64,000 nt of DNA, taken from contig OY725492.1 of the NCBI GenBank assembly GCA_963281255.1, positions 2,960,104 to 3,024,103 on the forward strand, written 5' to 3'. Source of the stretch: Aphrocallistes beatrix (lineage: Eukaryota; Porifera; Hexactinellida; Sceptrulophora; Aphrocallistidae). A program made the position numbers and the translations under genes. Under the pieces are notes generated by a model, which had not been told where the DNA came from, searched no databases, and saw only the letters and a list, made by a program, of their open reading frames with translations. Positions 43,531 through 55,600 of the stretch are shown here, piece by piece (the stretch's first letter is position 1; each line of letters begins with the position of its first letter).

Positions 43531-44556
43531 GGGCATGCCTAATTTACGGGACGGGACAGTCCCGTAAAATCTAGATGCCTAATTTACGGGACGGGACAGG
43601 ACCATCTCGAAAAATTCTCAAATCCAAATATATTGTAATTTAGTTTTTATATCATTCTAGGATGTCTAAATCATCCGATAATGAGATATTTTGTTAATCC
43701 AATGGTTATTTATGTACTTATAGTCGGTCAAATCTGGCCTTTCTCAATCAAAATATATTAATTTAAATTTTTAAAATTATCAATTGGTGCACATCCGTAT
43801 GAACACCCTAACTCAAAAAATATTCACATTTTAAGCACAAACATATTGTAAAAAACACGCAATATACTCTGCTTAAGCTAGTAGCGAAGCCCGATTTTTA
43901 AATAAAAGGAAAGTTTAAAAGCTGAAAATTATTTTGTCCCAAAAATTCCTGAGTAAATGGCTTGACAAAATATTTTTCAACATAAAAAAATATTAAAGTT
44001 AAAATTGAAAGAAATAGCTTCGCTACTAGCTCAATCAATCGCTAATAATGATTTTTGAACAATTAAATCAACTTGATCCTAGTCAATAGTGTAATTATCA
44101 GGAACGGCCCAACCACGGATATTGTATAGGATTCAGACTTTGAGTGACTATAACTTCATATTTATTCCTAGTTCGAAACTCATATTATGCATTAATTCTT
44201 ATACTAACTAGTACTATCCAAAAACACTATAACAATAGTTGAATTAAGACTTTGATTTTTGGGGTTTCGTCACCTAATTTTTAAATTAGGCATCTAACTC
44301 GTCCCGTCCCGTAAATTAGGCACCTTTTCTGTCCCGTCCCGTAAATTAGGCATCTTGACCCGTCCCGTCCCGTAAATTAGGCATCTTAACCCGTCCCGTC
44401 CCGTAAATTAGGCACCTTTTCTGTCCCGTCCCGTAAATTAGGCATCTTGACTCGTCCCGTCCCGTAAATTAGGCATCTTGACTCGTCCCGTCCCGTAAAT
44501 TAGGTACCTAGATTTTCCGAGATGGTCCTGTCCCGTCCCGTAAATTAGGCATGCCC
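43531..44556. mobile_element. Mutator-like foldback with 31-bp subterminal repeats
   Basis: The ends GGGCATGCCTAATTTACGGG and its complement enclose about 1 kb. The right arm is an array of about eight 31-bp units (GGCATCTTGACCCGTCCCG plus TCCCGTAAATTA). The left arm has two inverted units. The flanks TCAAAGTAGT and TCAAGTAGT suggest a 9-10-bp duplication with a one-base change, as in Mutator-like elements. The interior is AT-rich and non-coding. Confidence 0.75.
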
Positions 44557-44735
44557 TCAAGTAGTTTACTTTTATATCAAAATTCTAATACCAACTGTCA
44601 ATTTACTGTACTACCCATCATATTAAGTAAATAGTTAATAACCTACTTCCCTTTTATGAAATCATGAATGGTTTGGAGATAATTTTATATATAGTGGACA
44701 TGTAAGAAGTAAATTAATAAATAATCAAGCAGAAA

Positions 44736-44965
44736 TCCTTACTATTTAAACTCGATTAATGTTAGTGTATATATATATACAGTCGACTCCGCTTAATAGA
44801 GCCACTGTTTAATCGGGTCAGCCGCTTAATCGGGCCACTTTTGGCAGGACCGGTATAGCTCTCGCACATAGAAGCTAATACAAAATATTTTCGGTTAATA
44901 GGGTCCTCCGCTTAATCGGGGCAAAATGTCCTCTGACCGATGTGGCCCTATTAAGCGGAGTCGAC
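44736..44965 (+). mobile_element. Helitron-like 5' fragment carrying a family C MITE
   Basis: The 5' terminus TCCTTACTATTTAAACTCG (44736) plus TA tract is followed by a complete MITE, 44780-44965, with ends CAGTCGACTCCGCTTAATAG and its complement, TA flanks and GCTTAATCGGG repeats. No Helitron body follows. Confidence 0.8.
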
Positions 44966-45056
44966 TGTATATATATAACAACTTTTAGAATTTATCAAAT
45001 TTCCAAGTTACCTCAATTTCGATTTTCAGAATTTCAAAGCCAATATTTTTCCACTT

Positions 45057-45432
45057 AGAGCCACTTGAACCTGGTGTCGCCCAAAGAAGGACACATTTTT
45101 GTCTCATATCAATAACTTCTTTAAACAATGTCAGATCATAATTTTGATGCTAAATTCATGGTCAGCATTAAATTTCCAACAATTTGATATATATATTGGA
45201 CACATTCGGAGAAATTTTTTGACTGCGGGTCCCTAGCAACGACCAGGAATGTGAAAAAATTCCTGACCGTTGCTATGCACGGACATCCAAAAGATTCTCT
45301 AACTATGGTCAATATACATATCAAATTGCTGGAAATTCAATGAGGAACACGAATTGAGGATTCAAATAATGATTTGACACGGTCAAAAAAGTTATTGATC
45401 TGGGATTCCAGCGGACACTATTCAATGTGGCT
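45057..45432. repeat. Foldback element, arms about 170 bp
   Basis: It is centred near 45250. CCTAGCAACGACCAGGAATG pairs with AATTCCTGACCGTTGCTATG, and pairing extends outward through CAATTTGATAT and CATATCAATAACTTCTTT. The core resembles the GTTGCTATG boxes at 130 and 11440. Confidence 0.7.
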
Positions 45433-46158
45433 ATTTTTGGGGGCCCAGCCATCAATGACCACTTATTCACACTTTTGACGGCAAAAATTTTTCATATACC
45501 ATATTTTGAAGTTTAGTACTGCTATAAGTTGTCGAATATGGATATTTGTATGCTATTTTATATTCTAAAGCAGTTATATACGGATGGATATTGAGGGGCA
45601 TATATAAATATTTATTAAAACCTATTTTCTGGGACTTTTTTTTCAGCAATTATAAAGTTGATAACTTTTTGAAAATTCAACCTAGGGACGAAAACTCAAC
45701 GGTTTCTGATAGATCTCAAAGAGTAGAACATATTGAACAGACAGAATTTTGATATTAGGAATAAAAAGAGAATTATAAAAAAAATAGTGTCAAAATTACT
45801 AAAAATAAAATACCTCAGGTGTTTTGGTGTGAATTTTTAACAATTTTCAAAATTTCAAAAATCTGTCTGTTCATTAGTTAGTTTATCGATTTATGAATGA
45901 ATTTGAAAAGTTTCTAAAAGATTGTAAGAATATTGTTTCCGATTTTTTATTTGTAAAATGACCAAATTTTTAAAAATTTTTTTTTATCTGTTGCATTATT
46001 TCAATTATTAATGCAGTTTTGCAGATAACTCTGCGATTCAAATCTGCACTGAAAAAATTAAATGAATCGGTTGAAAAAGTCAAAAGTTAGCTATTATAGG
46101 AAAGGCCAATCTTAATTAAATATAAGATTCACTGTTCAAGTCATTATCTCATATTTTT
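45433..46158. other. Intergenic upstream of SASS6, nothing recognised
   Basis: Strongly AT-rich, with poly-T runs and no clear core promoter element. The last 10 bases form a 3' splice acceptor (ATATTTTTAG). Confidence 0.4.
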
Positions 46159-46162
46159 AGCC

Positions 46163-48912
46163 ATGGAAGAGCTGTTCTCTCATGAACTTCCTGTTTTGAT
46201 CAAATTGACTAATGAAGAAAGATTCGTCAAGATTCGTACTTCATTATTTTCTAAGACCTCTGCCTCCTCTTCAACCCCATTCTCTCGCGAGCTAGTCCTC
46301 AGACTGACAGATGACAGCGACCCCTTCTTCCTCCACACGCTAGCTCTGACAGAAGAGGAGTACTCAGACCTCAAATGTCAGCAAGGCCTACTCATAGACT
46401 TTGCTTCCTTTCCCCACAAACTGATCGAGCTGTTGAATCTGTGTAAGAGCCAACACGGCGGAGAGCAGCCTAAGTTCCTCCTGCAGCTGGTGCACAGAGA
46501 AGTGAGCAGCAGCTCCAGCGTGGGAGGTAGGACGCTGCTGGAGGTGGTGGAGACTAACCCCTTCAAGCACCTGACTCACTTGTCCCTGCGGGTGCTGCCC
46601 GGCACGGACCGGACAGTGAAAGACTACCTTGCCGAGTGTCTGAGGGGGTACAAGACGGAGAACGGGAGACTGAGCGAGGAGCTGGCGGTGTGTAAGGATG
46701 AGCTGGCTAGGAGCATGTCTGCTTCCAGAGCAGCTGCTGCACAGCAACAGGTCAGGCTGATGTTATGCTCGAATTTCCTAGCTGTTATGATTCTAGAAAA
46801 TACTAAAATGGATATTCAATGGGATATTTGTTCCGTGCCAAGTAGGAATTTGCGAAATGTATAAATACTCCTACTTAGAACAGAAAAGTTGGAATAATCT
46901 TATTATTTGAAAAATTCTTATTTACCCAGCGCAAAGTAGGAATTCATACTTGACGCGACAAAGTTAGAATAACTTGTATTTTTGAATATTCCTACTTAGC
47001 GTAGCAAAAAGTAGGAATTACATGGTCAAACAACTTATCTGGCTTGACTAGGAGTAACTGGGGCCGCAAACGAAAGTGAACAAATATATTTAACTAACCA
47101 TAGAATATTCTATACAAAATACTGTAAAAGGTTTTGAAGTTTTGCATCTTTCCATCCCAATATATTATTAAGGGCAGAACAGTAATGATCATTAGTTGTT
47201 TTCGGCAAAGTTCCAATCGTTATTGATCTATTATCTACTGACTTTTTATGACATTCTCGATCTCAGTCTGAGTTCCTGCGGCTACAAGACGAGCTGAAAT
47301 CTCGCCTGAGTGAGCTGTCACTGCAGAGTCAGCACGAACTGCAGACTGAGAGGGAGGAGGGTCAGAAGAGACGGCAGGAGGTGCTGGGGAGGACTGAGTC
47401 AGAGAAGAAGCAGCTGCAGCTACGACTGGGCAGAGAGGAGACGGAGAGAGGAGAGGAAAAGAGAGAACTGGAGAATCGGACCACAGAGTTGAGAGAGCAG
47501 GTTCTCAGGTTAGAATCCTTCCTCGAGCAAACGAAAAAGGAAAGAGAATCCTATTCAAACAGGTATCGTATTGTTCTTGGTGACGATTTGAAATCTGTTA
47601 CTTGTAAATTCTCATTCATAACAACTTTAACAAGTTATTCCAATGACTTATTTCAACGCTATATTATTTGTCCTATTATTCATGAATGTGCATTTGGTTT
47701 TAATTTTTTAAATTTAATGGTGTAAAAATATAATACTACGGGTTGCTTTTAGTTTTAGGAAAGTATCAATATTCCCCAATGCCTTAGCATCATTGTTGAT
47801 TTTGGTGTTGATGGCCTGATTCTAAGGAAAAGGTACTGGACAGTGGAAATGCTTAATACTGCACTGTTCATTCCATGTGAATCCCTGTATTTAGGTGCAG
47901 AGAACTGGAAGAGAGTTTGAGTCACATACGACTGCAGAACCTGAGCTCTCAGAGCCGCGCAGAAGACCAGTCGGACGAGATGAGACGTCTGAGCTCCAGA
48001 CTTGCAGCCTCGGAGCAGGAGTGCGGCGAGAAGGAGCAGAGGCTATCGCGCAGCATCCTGGCAGTGGAGGAGCTGACGGCAGACAGGAACAGGCTGGAGG
48101 CGGCGGCGCAGCACAAGCAGCTGCTAGTGGGCAAGCTGGAGCAGGCCGTGAAGACTGCCTCCCAGGAAGTGAACAAGGGCAACGAGATAATACAGAAGCT
48201 GCAGCAGGAGCTGCACGGCACCAAGACCCGCCTGCGCCTGAAGAGCACGGTGACGATGGAGCAGGAGAAAGCCATCGCGGAGAGAGACCTCGCCGTGAAG
48301 CGGCTGTCCGCAGAGCTGGAGATCGCGCAGAAGGAGAGCGCCAGAGGTAAGGAGGCGTGCGGCAGCGCGAGAGAGGAGTCGAAGGCCGCTAGGAAGGAGC
48401 TAGCGGAGTGTCAGGAGCAGATAAAGACGAATGAGAACGTCATTTCCTGGCTAAACAAGCAGCTCAATGACAGAACTATCAACCGCACACAGCCGCTCCC
48501 CGGCCCCATGAACTACTCCCTCCCCCTCGCATCACGCCTCCCTGTCCGCACGCCGGTCCCCTCCCTCAACCCGCCTCTCTTCAACGGCACCCCCTCCCTG
48601 ACCCTCCCTACCTCTCAGTTCCAACTGCAGTACAAGAAGAAGACCGGACCTGCCTACTCCGCTGCGGACAGACTCGTCCCCATTAACCCCGACGCAGTAA
48701 TGCCCTCCTTACCATCTGGTAACCCTGTCACTATCCCCAACCCCTTTACCCTATCGCCTCCGCCTATCCGTGCTAAGCTCATCCCCACTGCTCAGGAGGA
48801 TCGCTCTAGTCACATCGATATGCCACTAGACCCCAGGTACCTCACTAAGAACGATCCCCAGCTGCCTTTCAATCCAATCGCCCCCTTGTCACTCACCCGA
48901 CCAATGATCTAG
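46163..48912 (+). CDS. SASS6: SAS-6, centriole cartwheel protein
   Basis: Three exons, 46163-46750, 47267-47562 and 47895-48912, join in phase (CAG|GTCAGG, CAG|GTATCG) to 633 residues; human SASS6 is about 657. Residues 1-165 form the globular N-terminal head, with VETNPFKHLTHLSL at 130-142; F134 is at the position of the conserved Phe of the head-to-head interface that builds the nine-fold cartwheel. Residues about 165-485 are a long coiled coil rich in Q, E, K and R that ends at the conserved ISWLNKQLN (about 476). The tail is Pro/Ser-rich. SAS-6 oligomers set the symmetry of new centrioles. The exons are much richer in G+C than the introns and neighbouring genes. An AG acceptor lies 2 nt before the ATG. 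AATAAA follows at 48951. Confidence 0.95.
46870..47010. repeat. Short AAGTAGGAATT-type repeats in SASS6 intron 1
   Basis: Units around AAGTAGGAATT and ATTCCTACTTAG recur four times in both orientations, about 60 bp apart. This is possibly a decayed small foldback. Confidence 0.5.
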
Positions 48913-48950
48913 TCCAGCTCTCTATTTAACTCACTGTTAGTCTACTCTGA

Positions 48951-48956
48951 AATAAA
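48951..48956 (+). terminator. SASS6 polyadenylation signal
   Basis: AATAAA lies 38 bp after the SASS6 stop codon and is followed by a T-rich stretch. This is the standard signal at a plausible distance. Confidence 0.65.
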
Positions 48957-49656
48957 CCTTTATTTAAAAAGTAAATCGATTGAATGGTTGTGTGCAAATT
49001 AATAGTGATATATGTACGTAGACGCCAGTCCCGGTTTGCTATCATTGTAGAATACAGCCTACTCATCAAACCTACAAAAAACTAAGAGTGAAGCTACAAA
49101 GAGCACTTAGCAAGAGCATGCTCAGGCCCAGATCATCTATGAGGGAATGAAGGCAGTTGTTTCTGGGCCTGGATCTTACTTGTTCCTAAACAGTGGCGCT
49201 ACTGATGGAGATGAGTTGGGTTGCAAGTTTATTTGCTGGCCTTTCACTGCTTGGAACAATGAAGTATTACAATACAAAGTTGTAGAGCTGTACGGGATAT
49301 CCTGTTCTAATCCGGTATCTGGCCATTTACCGGATATCCGGATCCGACTGGAGCAGAGATTCTCTGATCCGGTCCAGCTCTACATTTTACTCTTACATTA
49401 CAGTTGTACCATCCTTGTTTATCTCTACTTTTTAATTTGGTGAAAAATATGGTTCAGGTCATAAATAATAATCCAGTAAGATGAAATAATAAAAAATTTA
49501 TGAATGAGTGTAGAAATTTTTCCTGGGGGAGCAAGTTCCTCAAACCCACTTAAAGCCACTCGCTCTTGGCCCCCACTTTTACCAAATTGCTTTCAAACTT
49601 GCCACTGGTCTTCGGTTATTCATAATATTTGAATCGAGTAGATTTATCTTTATTCT
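48957..49656. other. Spacer between SASS6 and DRC9
   Basis: At 49281-49384, GTAGAGCTGTACGGGATATCC and the complement of GTAGAGCTGGACCGGATC form the ends of a small inverted-repeat element with CCGGATATCC-type motifs, possibly a hAT-type MITE. The 98-codon open frame over it is not convincing. Nothing else is recognised. Confidence 0.45.
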
Positions 49657-49666
49657 AGTTAACCTA

Positions 49667-52600
49667 ATGGCTTCATTGAACGTTCCCGGACCGAAGCCTA
49701 CCCTTCCTCCCCTTCAGAGCCTAGGAGGCAGAGGGTCTATGTCCCGTCTCGTCTGCTCCAGCAAATCTCTCCTCACAGCGCAACCCTCACACATCAGCAC
49801 TCAGTCTTCCCAACACCCCGACCACTTAATACCTATGGAGGCCGCTCTAGTTGGCACTTTCCTCTCGGAGTTTATCAACCAGGTGGCACTGCTCCTCAAC
49901 ATTCTCCCAACACCTGCGAGCTCGGACAGAGCTCTGCACGGATCTCCGCTCTCCGTGCAGTCGCTGGTGGAAAACGTGCTGGCGCCGCGGCTAACAGAGA
50001 TTCTCACTGTACAGGAGAAACTGAATGAAGAGGGTGATCTGCTGGAGAGGAGAGGCACTCCTATTTCCAAAGAGTCAGTTCAGCTTTGTGGTTATTCATG
50101 ATTATTAATTAACAAACGTAATACTGTATTTACGATATACTAGAGTCACCACCAAGCTAGTAGCACCATATCTCAGCCAGGGTCTACTGTTTTAGCTTCA
50201 TTATAACTTTTTCTAATTAATAGGAACGATATTTAATAAATGTATGTTGATAAACTTATAGTGGAGCTCCAGGACTCCAGTTTATAAGAGTGAGAATCCT
50301 AATTTCTTGATAAGTCGTTGTATTTACATTAGCATTAGTACGTGCGAATTCAGATTCTATAGTAAATTGCTAGGGCTATTCTATTTGACACTTTTCTCTC
50401 AGAGTTTAGAGATATTGTTAAAACAGCGGCAATTCTGAAATCTTAGGAAAAGTCATACTTACCAAATTTGATACTAAATCAGGCCGTTAGTATTCATCGG
50501 ACGTACGAACGTTTAAGGAGTTGGGATAAAAATATAGACAAATTAAGCTATTAATATATTTCGTATTACTGAATCTAAATACCATGTACGTGTATGTACT
50601 CTTTTAGATTGATGTTGTACTATTTTCTAATTTCAAAATTTAAATTCAATGATTTCCTTCCACAACAATCCACTTCTCTAACAACCAATGCTACTTCATC
50701 AGATCTATGATTCTAGGAATAAATCGGAGGCATTACGAGACATTTTCTCCAAGATGGAGTCCCGTGGCGCCTATCCCGACCAGAGCCTGAGTAGGACGGC
50801 AGCTCTCACAGCGGAGAATCAGACTAAGCTAATCGAGGACTGTCAGTTCCTGCTCGACACTCTAGAGAAGGTGCAGTTGGAAATCAGCGAAGACGGACGC
50901 TACCCTACTCTCCTTAAGCGCGTGAAAGAGGCGAACGATGAGAAAGAGAGGATTAGACAGATAGTGCAGAAAGGTGAGTACACAATATTATCTCATTAGC
51001 TAGCATTACTGTCTTCTGTGCCATAACTCTCTAACCCACCGTAACAGGGGCATAGCCTGTCACTCCGAGCTGGGCCTGCAGCAGCCTAAAACGACAAATC
51101 TACAGGTCCTGGTTGGGACTGCCGGCAGGCCCTTGGTTATGCCTTTGCACCGTAATCGATCCCGAGAAAGATTTTTCAAAACAGTACCCCATTATTGCAT
51201 GGACTGATGCGAGATTCCCACTGGTGGATCCAGGGGGAATATTTGTGGGGTTGCAACCAAATCATTCTGCAAACGTGTGCACCAACACTGGTGCGGCTTT
51301 AGGTGGGAGACTGACAACCCCAGTGACCCTATGGGCACGGTAGTGTATGTGGCCTTATTTTTTCTCGATTCCTCCAGATATTTGACTCACCAAACAGTAG
51401 TGGATTCGTTTATTAAAATTCTAAGTGGTTGATATAACTAGCAAAACATTCATTGTTACAGTTTGATTGGCCGAACAGTAGGTCGCATTTTATCTGGAAT
51501 TCACTTGTAATAAATTACAATCGAGGGAACGAAATGAAGAATTTAAGCCATGAATGTAACTTGGAGGATTTTTTGCTTAGAGCAGGGGTGCTCAAACTTT
51601 TAAATCTACGGGCCACTTTAAAAATTAGGCTCTGCCTTACGGGCCACAAATCATAGATCACCTCTGGCTTTAGTTTAATCAATATTCAAGCTATACTATT
51701 TGACCTCATATTGCATTAACAATGGATTCTACTTGTAAATTCAGGTTATTGACTTAAATTATAATCTTTTGAATGGATTCGAATCATTTGATGTCTCTTT
51801 TGAACTCAGCTTGTTTTCTAGCAAGTGGACAATAGTACTAAACCTAGATTTGGGGGATACTATATACGTACTGTTCATAGTAGAATAACATTGCAGAAAA
51901 ATCTACCTAAACTACGAACTTTAACTAATGAAAGTGATGATGTTGCTTGGATTTAACTAATAAATCAATATCTGCTTCTATATCAGTCGTTGCTAGACGA
52001 AGACACTGCTCCAAATGTGAATCAGTGATGGTTGATCTAATTGTGGATTTTGTATGCTTCATGCGGGAGAACATCTGCTCACATAAATATGTGTTTCCAA
52101 AGAGTGAAAATATTTTTGCTGCGTGCGTTGTCAATTTGGGAAAATTTTCCGCTGATACACATGTTTTATAAAATTGTAGCAGTGGCGTATCAGCGAACTT
52201 CGTTTTCATGTTCTCGTCACACTGAAGCTCAATGAGTTCCATTTGAAATTCTCCCGCTACCTCTTCCATCACATTCACAGAGAAGGGATTAGTAGCAATT
52301 TTCAGGTTACATTCATGGGAGCGAAAATCTGGAAACCTCTCTTGGAATTCAGTCTGGAGTTGACATATCGAAGTTACATATTCTGGAGCGTATTCTGCGC
52401 ATTGCAGTTTTGACATCGCTTGAAAATGAATCAAAACCTCTTTTCTTGAAGCTGACTTTTGAAAAGATGTAACTTCATTTCGAACGCTTTCACGTGGTTG
52501 AAAAGGACATGGACCAATTGATCTTTGTACTGAAGCTTCAAGTTGAGGTTATTCAAATGCGATGAAATATCAGTAAGAAAAGCGAAATCAGCAAGCCACT

Positions 52601-55600
52601 TTGGATCGTTGAACTCAGGCACTGGTTTTCTTTTTTCTGTCATAAACGATTTGATAGCATCTCTTAACTCAAAAATCCTCGTTAGTACTTTTGAACGACT
52701 TAACCATCGCACATCAGAATAATACACAACATCGCCATATTCAGCTTCCCATTCCGTTCGCAGAAAATTTTGGAACTGTCGATGGTTCAAACCTCTTGCT
52801 CGGATGAAGTTAACAATGTCCGTGATTACCTTCATAACTTGCTCAAAGCGGAGAGATTTCGCGCACAAGTTTTCTTGGTGGATTATGCAGTGGTAGCTCG
52901 TGAATCTTTCAGAGTCCACTCCTTCCTCTTCTTTCAAAAGAGCTACCACCCCGGCTTTTCTCCCAACCATACTAGGAGCTCCATCAGTCGCCACTCCAGC
53001 AAGATTTTTCAAACTTAAGCCGTACCTATTAAGAGCCGTTTTCAACGCTTCCAGAATGTCTGTACCTCTTGTTCTTCCTTTCAAAGGCACAATGCAAGCA
53101 GTTCTTCAAAAATATGGAATTTTTGATCAATTCCTCGAACGAAAACAGCTAGTTGTGCAGTGTCAGTTTGATCAGTACTTTCATCCAAAGCCAATGAGTA
53201 GAACATACATGTATGTAATTTAGTTCTCAACGTTTCCTCGACATTCATAGCCAATTCTTCCACTCTTCTAGTGACAGTAGCTCGAGATAGAGATACATTT
53301 TTGAAATTGTCAATATTTTTTGGGCAAACACATTCAGCTGCTGACACGAGACACTCTTTTACAAATTCCCCATCGGAAAATGGTTTTGACTTTTTGGCAA
53401 TTTTTTGAGCAATGACATAACTAGCTTTAACACAGTAATCAGCTTCCGTAGCTACCTTCTTAAAAATTGATTGCTGTGTTAATAGAGATTTCCTTAAATG
53501 ATTTTGTTTGTCTGTGCGTGTTTGACCTTGGAGACTAGCATACATGGCAGTATGTTTAGTATCGTAGTGTCTTTTTAAATTGTATTCCTTGATAGCAGAC
53601 ATTGCTCTCCGCATATTAAACAAACAGGCTTTCCATTACTCTCGACAAAAAAATATAGATCTGTCCATTTTTCATTGAAACTGCGAGATACTTCACTGTA
53701 ATCTCGTTTTCTGCTAGAACTCGCCATTTCAATTTAGGTTCTGCCTCCTACGTTATACTTGTGAAGCTCTAATAATTGATAGAATTCGTAAATGCAAACT
53801 ATAGTTGTTTAGAAAAAACAATTATTATCTGACGATTGAAACCGTTAATCTACTGTATATATGTGAATAATGAAAACGAACGAATTGTCCGCGGGCCACA
53901 GTGAATGGTCTCGCGGGCCACCGTTTGAGCACCCTTGGCTTAGAGCAATTAAATATAGGCGAATACAGTCAGGGTCGCTTATTGTGAACCGCCAGGGGAC
54001 CAAAAAATCTGTTCGTAATAGAGATACTTCATATTCAGCGAACTCGGTTAATACGAATCCTATCTGAAAATGAAATTGTCACCAGGAGGTTAGTTCATAA
54101 TAATCGAATGTACATATTAAGTGGGTTCATAATAAGCGACCCTGACTGTACCACTGTTTATAAAATAAGATTAGCTACTTTTCCACGGTCCTATATCTTA
54201 GAGTGAGCTAGTGCATGCTTCTATTTGCTTTTGTATTCAGAACAAGACGCGAGGCAAGAGAAGAAGCGACTGCAGGAACTGCATCAGAGTGTGAAGAAGA
54301 AACACGAGATAGAGATGGAGCAGTGCAAGGAGGAGATTGCCTACGTCAAGGATCAGATTCAGGAGGTTAAGAAGTCTTCTGGAATTAATGCGAGATACGT
54401 CAAAAAGTCCTCTCAGCTGGAGAACGCTATTCATCTGAAGGAATGCAACATGGAGGTAGATTACCCAGGAACTATTCTAATGCTTTTACACACTGCGAAA
54501 TGATCGACAGTAGGCCATAGCTAGAACTTGTTTATTTAGTCCCTAATCCTGTACTAATCCGTCAGCTGAAATTGGACTGAAGATGAACATTCCACGTAAT
54601 GGTCCTTTCTCGAAAGATAATTAGACATAGCTGAGCTTATAAATCTTAAATGTAGTTAACTGTATTTTTCCATACGTTTATGCCAATTCAGACAAAGTTT
54701 TTTTAGTGTGCTTCCTATATTATTATATTGAATCTATGATCCAATATAATAATATAGCAACACAGTACTAAAATGAGTGCTGGTGTCCGGCCGGCCGGCC
54801 GTAAGTGGTGCACAGACCAGAGTTTAAAAGATATCGCCCTGAAATCTTTGTGAAGCTGCGGACATATATGTAGATGTGCACCTACTCATATGATTTTCAA
54901 TATATGCTAAATCATCATCATTACGTAGCATTTTGTGATTTCATTCTTTTACTTTTTGCACAAAAACTAGAAGAGCTAGAAACTTGAGATTGGTAACACT
55001 GGTGAAATATGAGTCCCTCTAAAACTTATTTCATTCCTAGATCCATCGGACATAGGACCTCTGAGCAATTTGCGGTTGAAAATTTTGTCGCGTCATCATC
55101 GCCTAATTTTAATGATAAATGCCTATTAGAGCTCGAATTTTAATTGTTTAAGATAAACAATTGTTCAATATAGATGTCTCAACAAAATTATCTTAATTAA
55201 TTATGCTTACGTCGTCATGATGACACATCAATAATGATGAATGGTTAATAGAAATAGAATGATAAGAGATAGAAATAAACATATATTGTGTAAAGTGTTC
55301 AGAATAGATGACTCTACAAAATTATGCTAATTAATTATGCTGACGTCATCATGATGACACAGCCAAAATTTACATCCACAATTTTAATCCTACAAACTTT
55401 AATTGATGAAAAGCCCCTCACAGACGGACTAGAAGTGTCCTTCCAAATTCCTTGGATGACATGTATTGTGTCATCATCCAAGGGATTTGGAAGCACATTT
55501 CTGGCCCGTCTGTGAGAGGCTTTTTTTAAAGTAACTTCTACTGTGCTAGGAGGAAGAACTAAACTTTTCTCTGGAAAATACACAAAACGAGATGGCTCTA

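Noticed and set aside
44282-44556. CRISPR-like array of 31-bp direct repeats
   Set aside because: The repeats are contiguous without unique spacers and form the arm of a foldback element.
49147-49443. 98-codon frame between SASS6 and DRC9 as a small gene
   Set aside because: It overlaps a small inverted-repeat element and has no recognisable domain or splice partner.
54786-54800. GGCCGGCCGGCC run as a regulatory site
   Set aside because: It is a short isolated run in an intron with nothing else to support a function.
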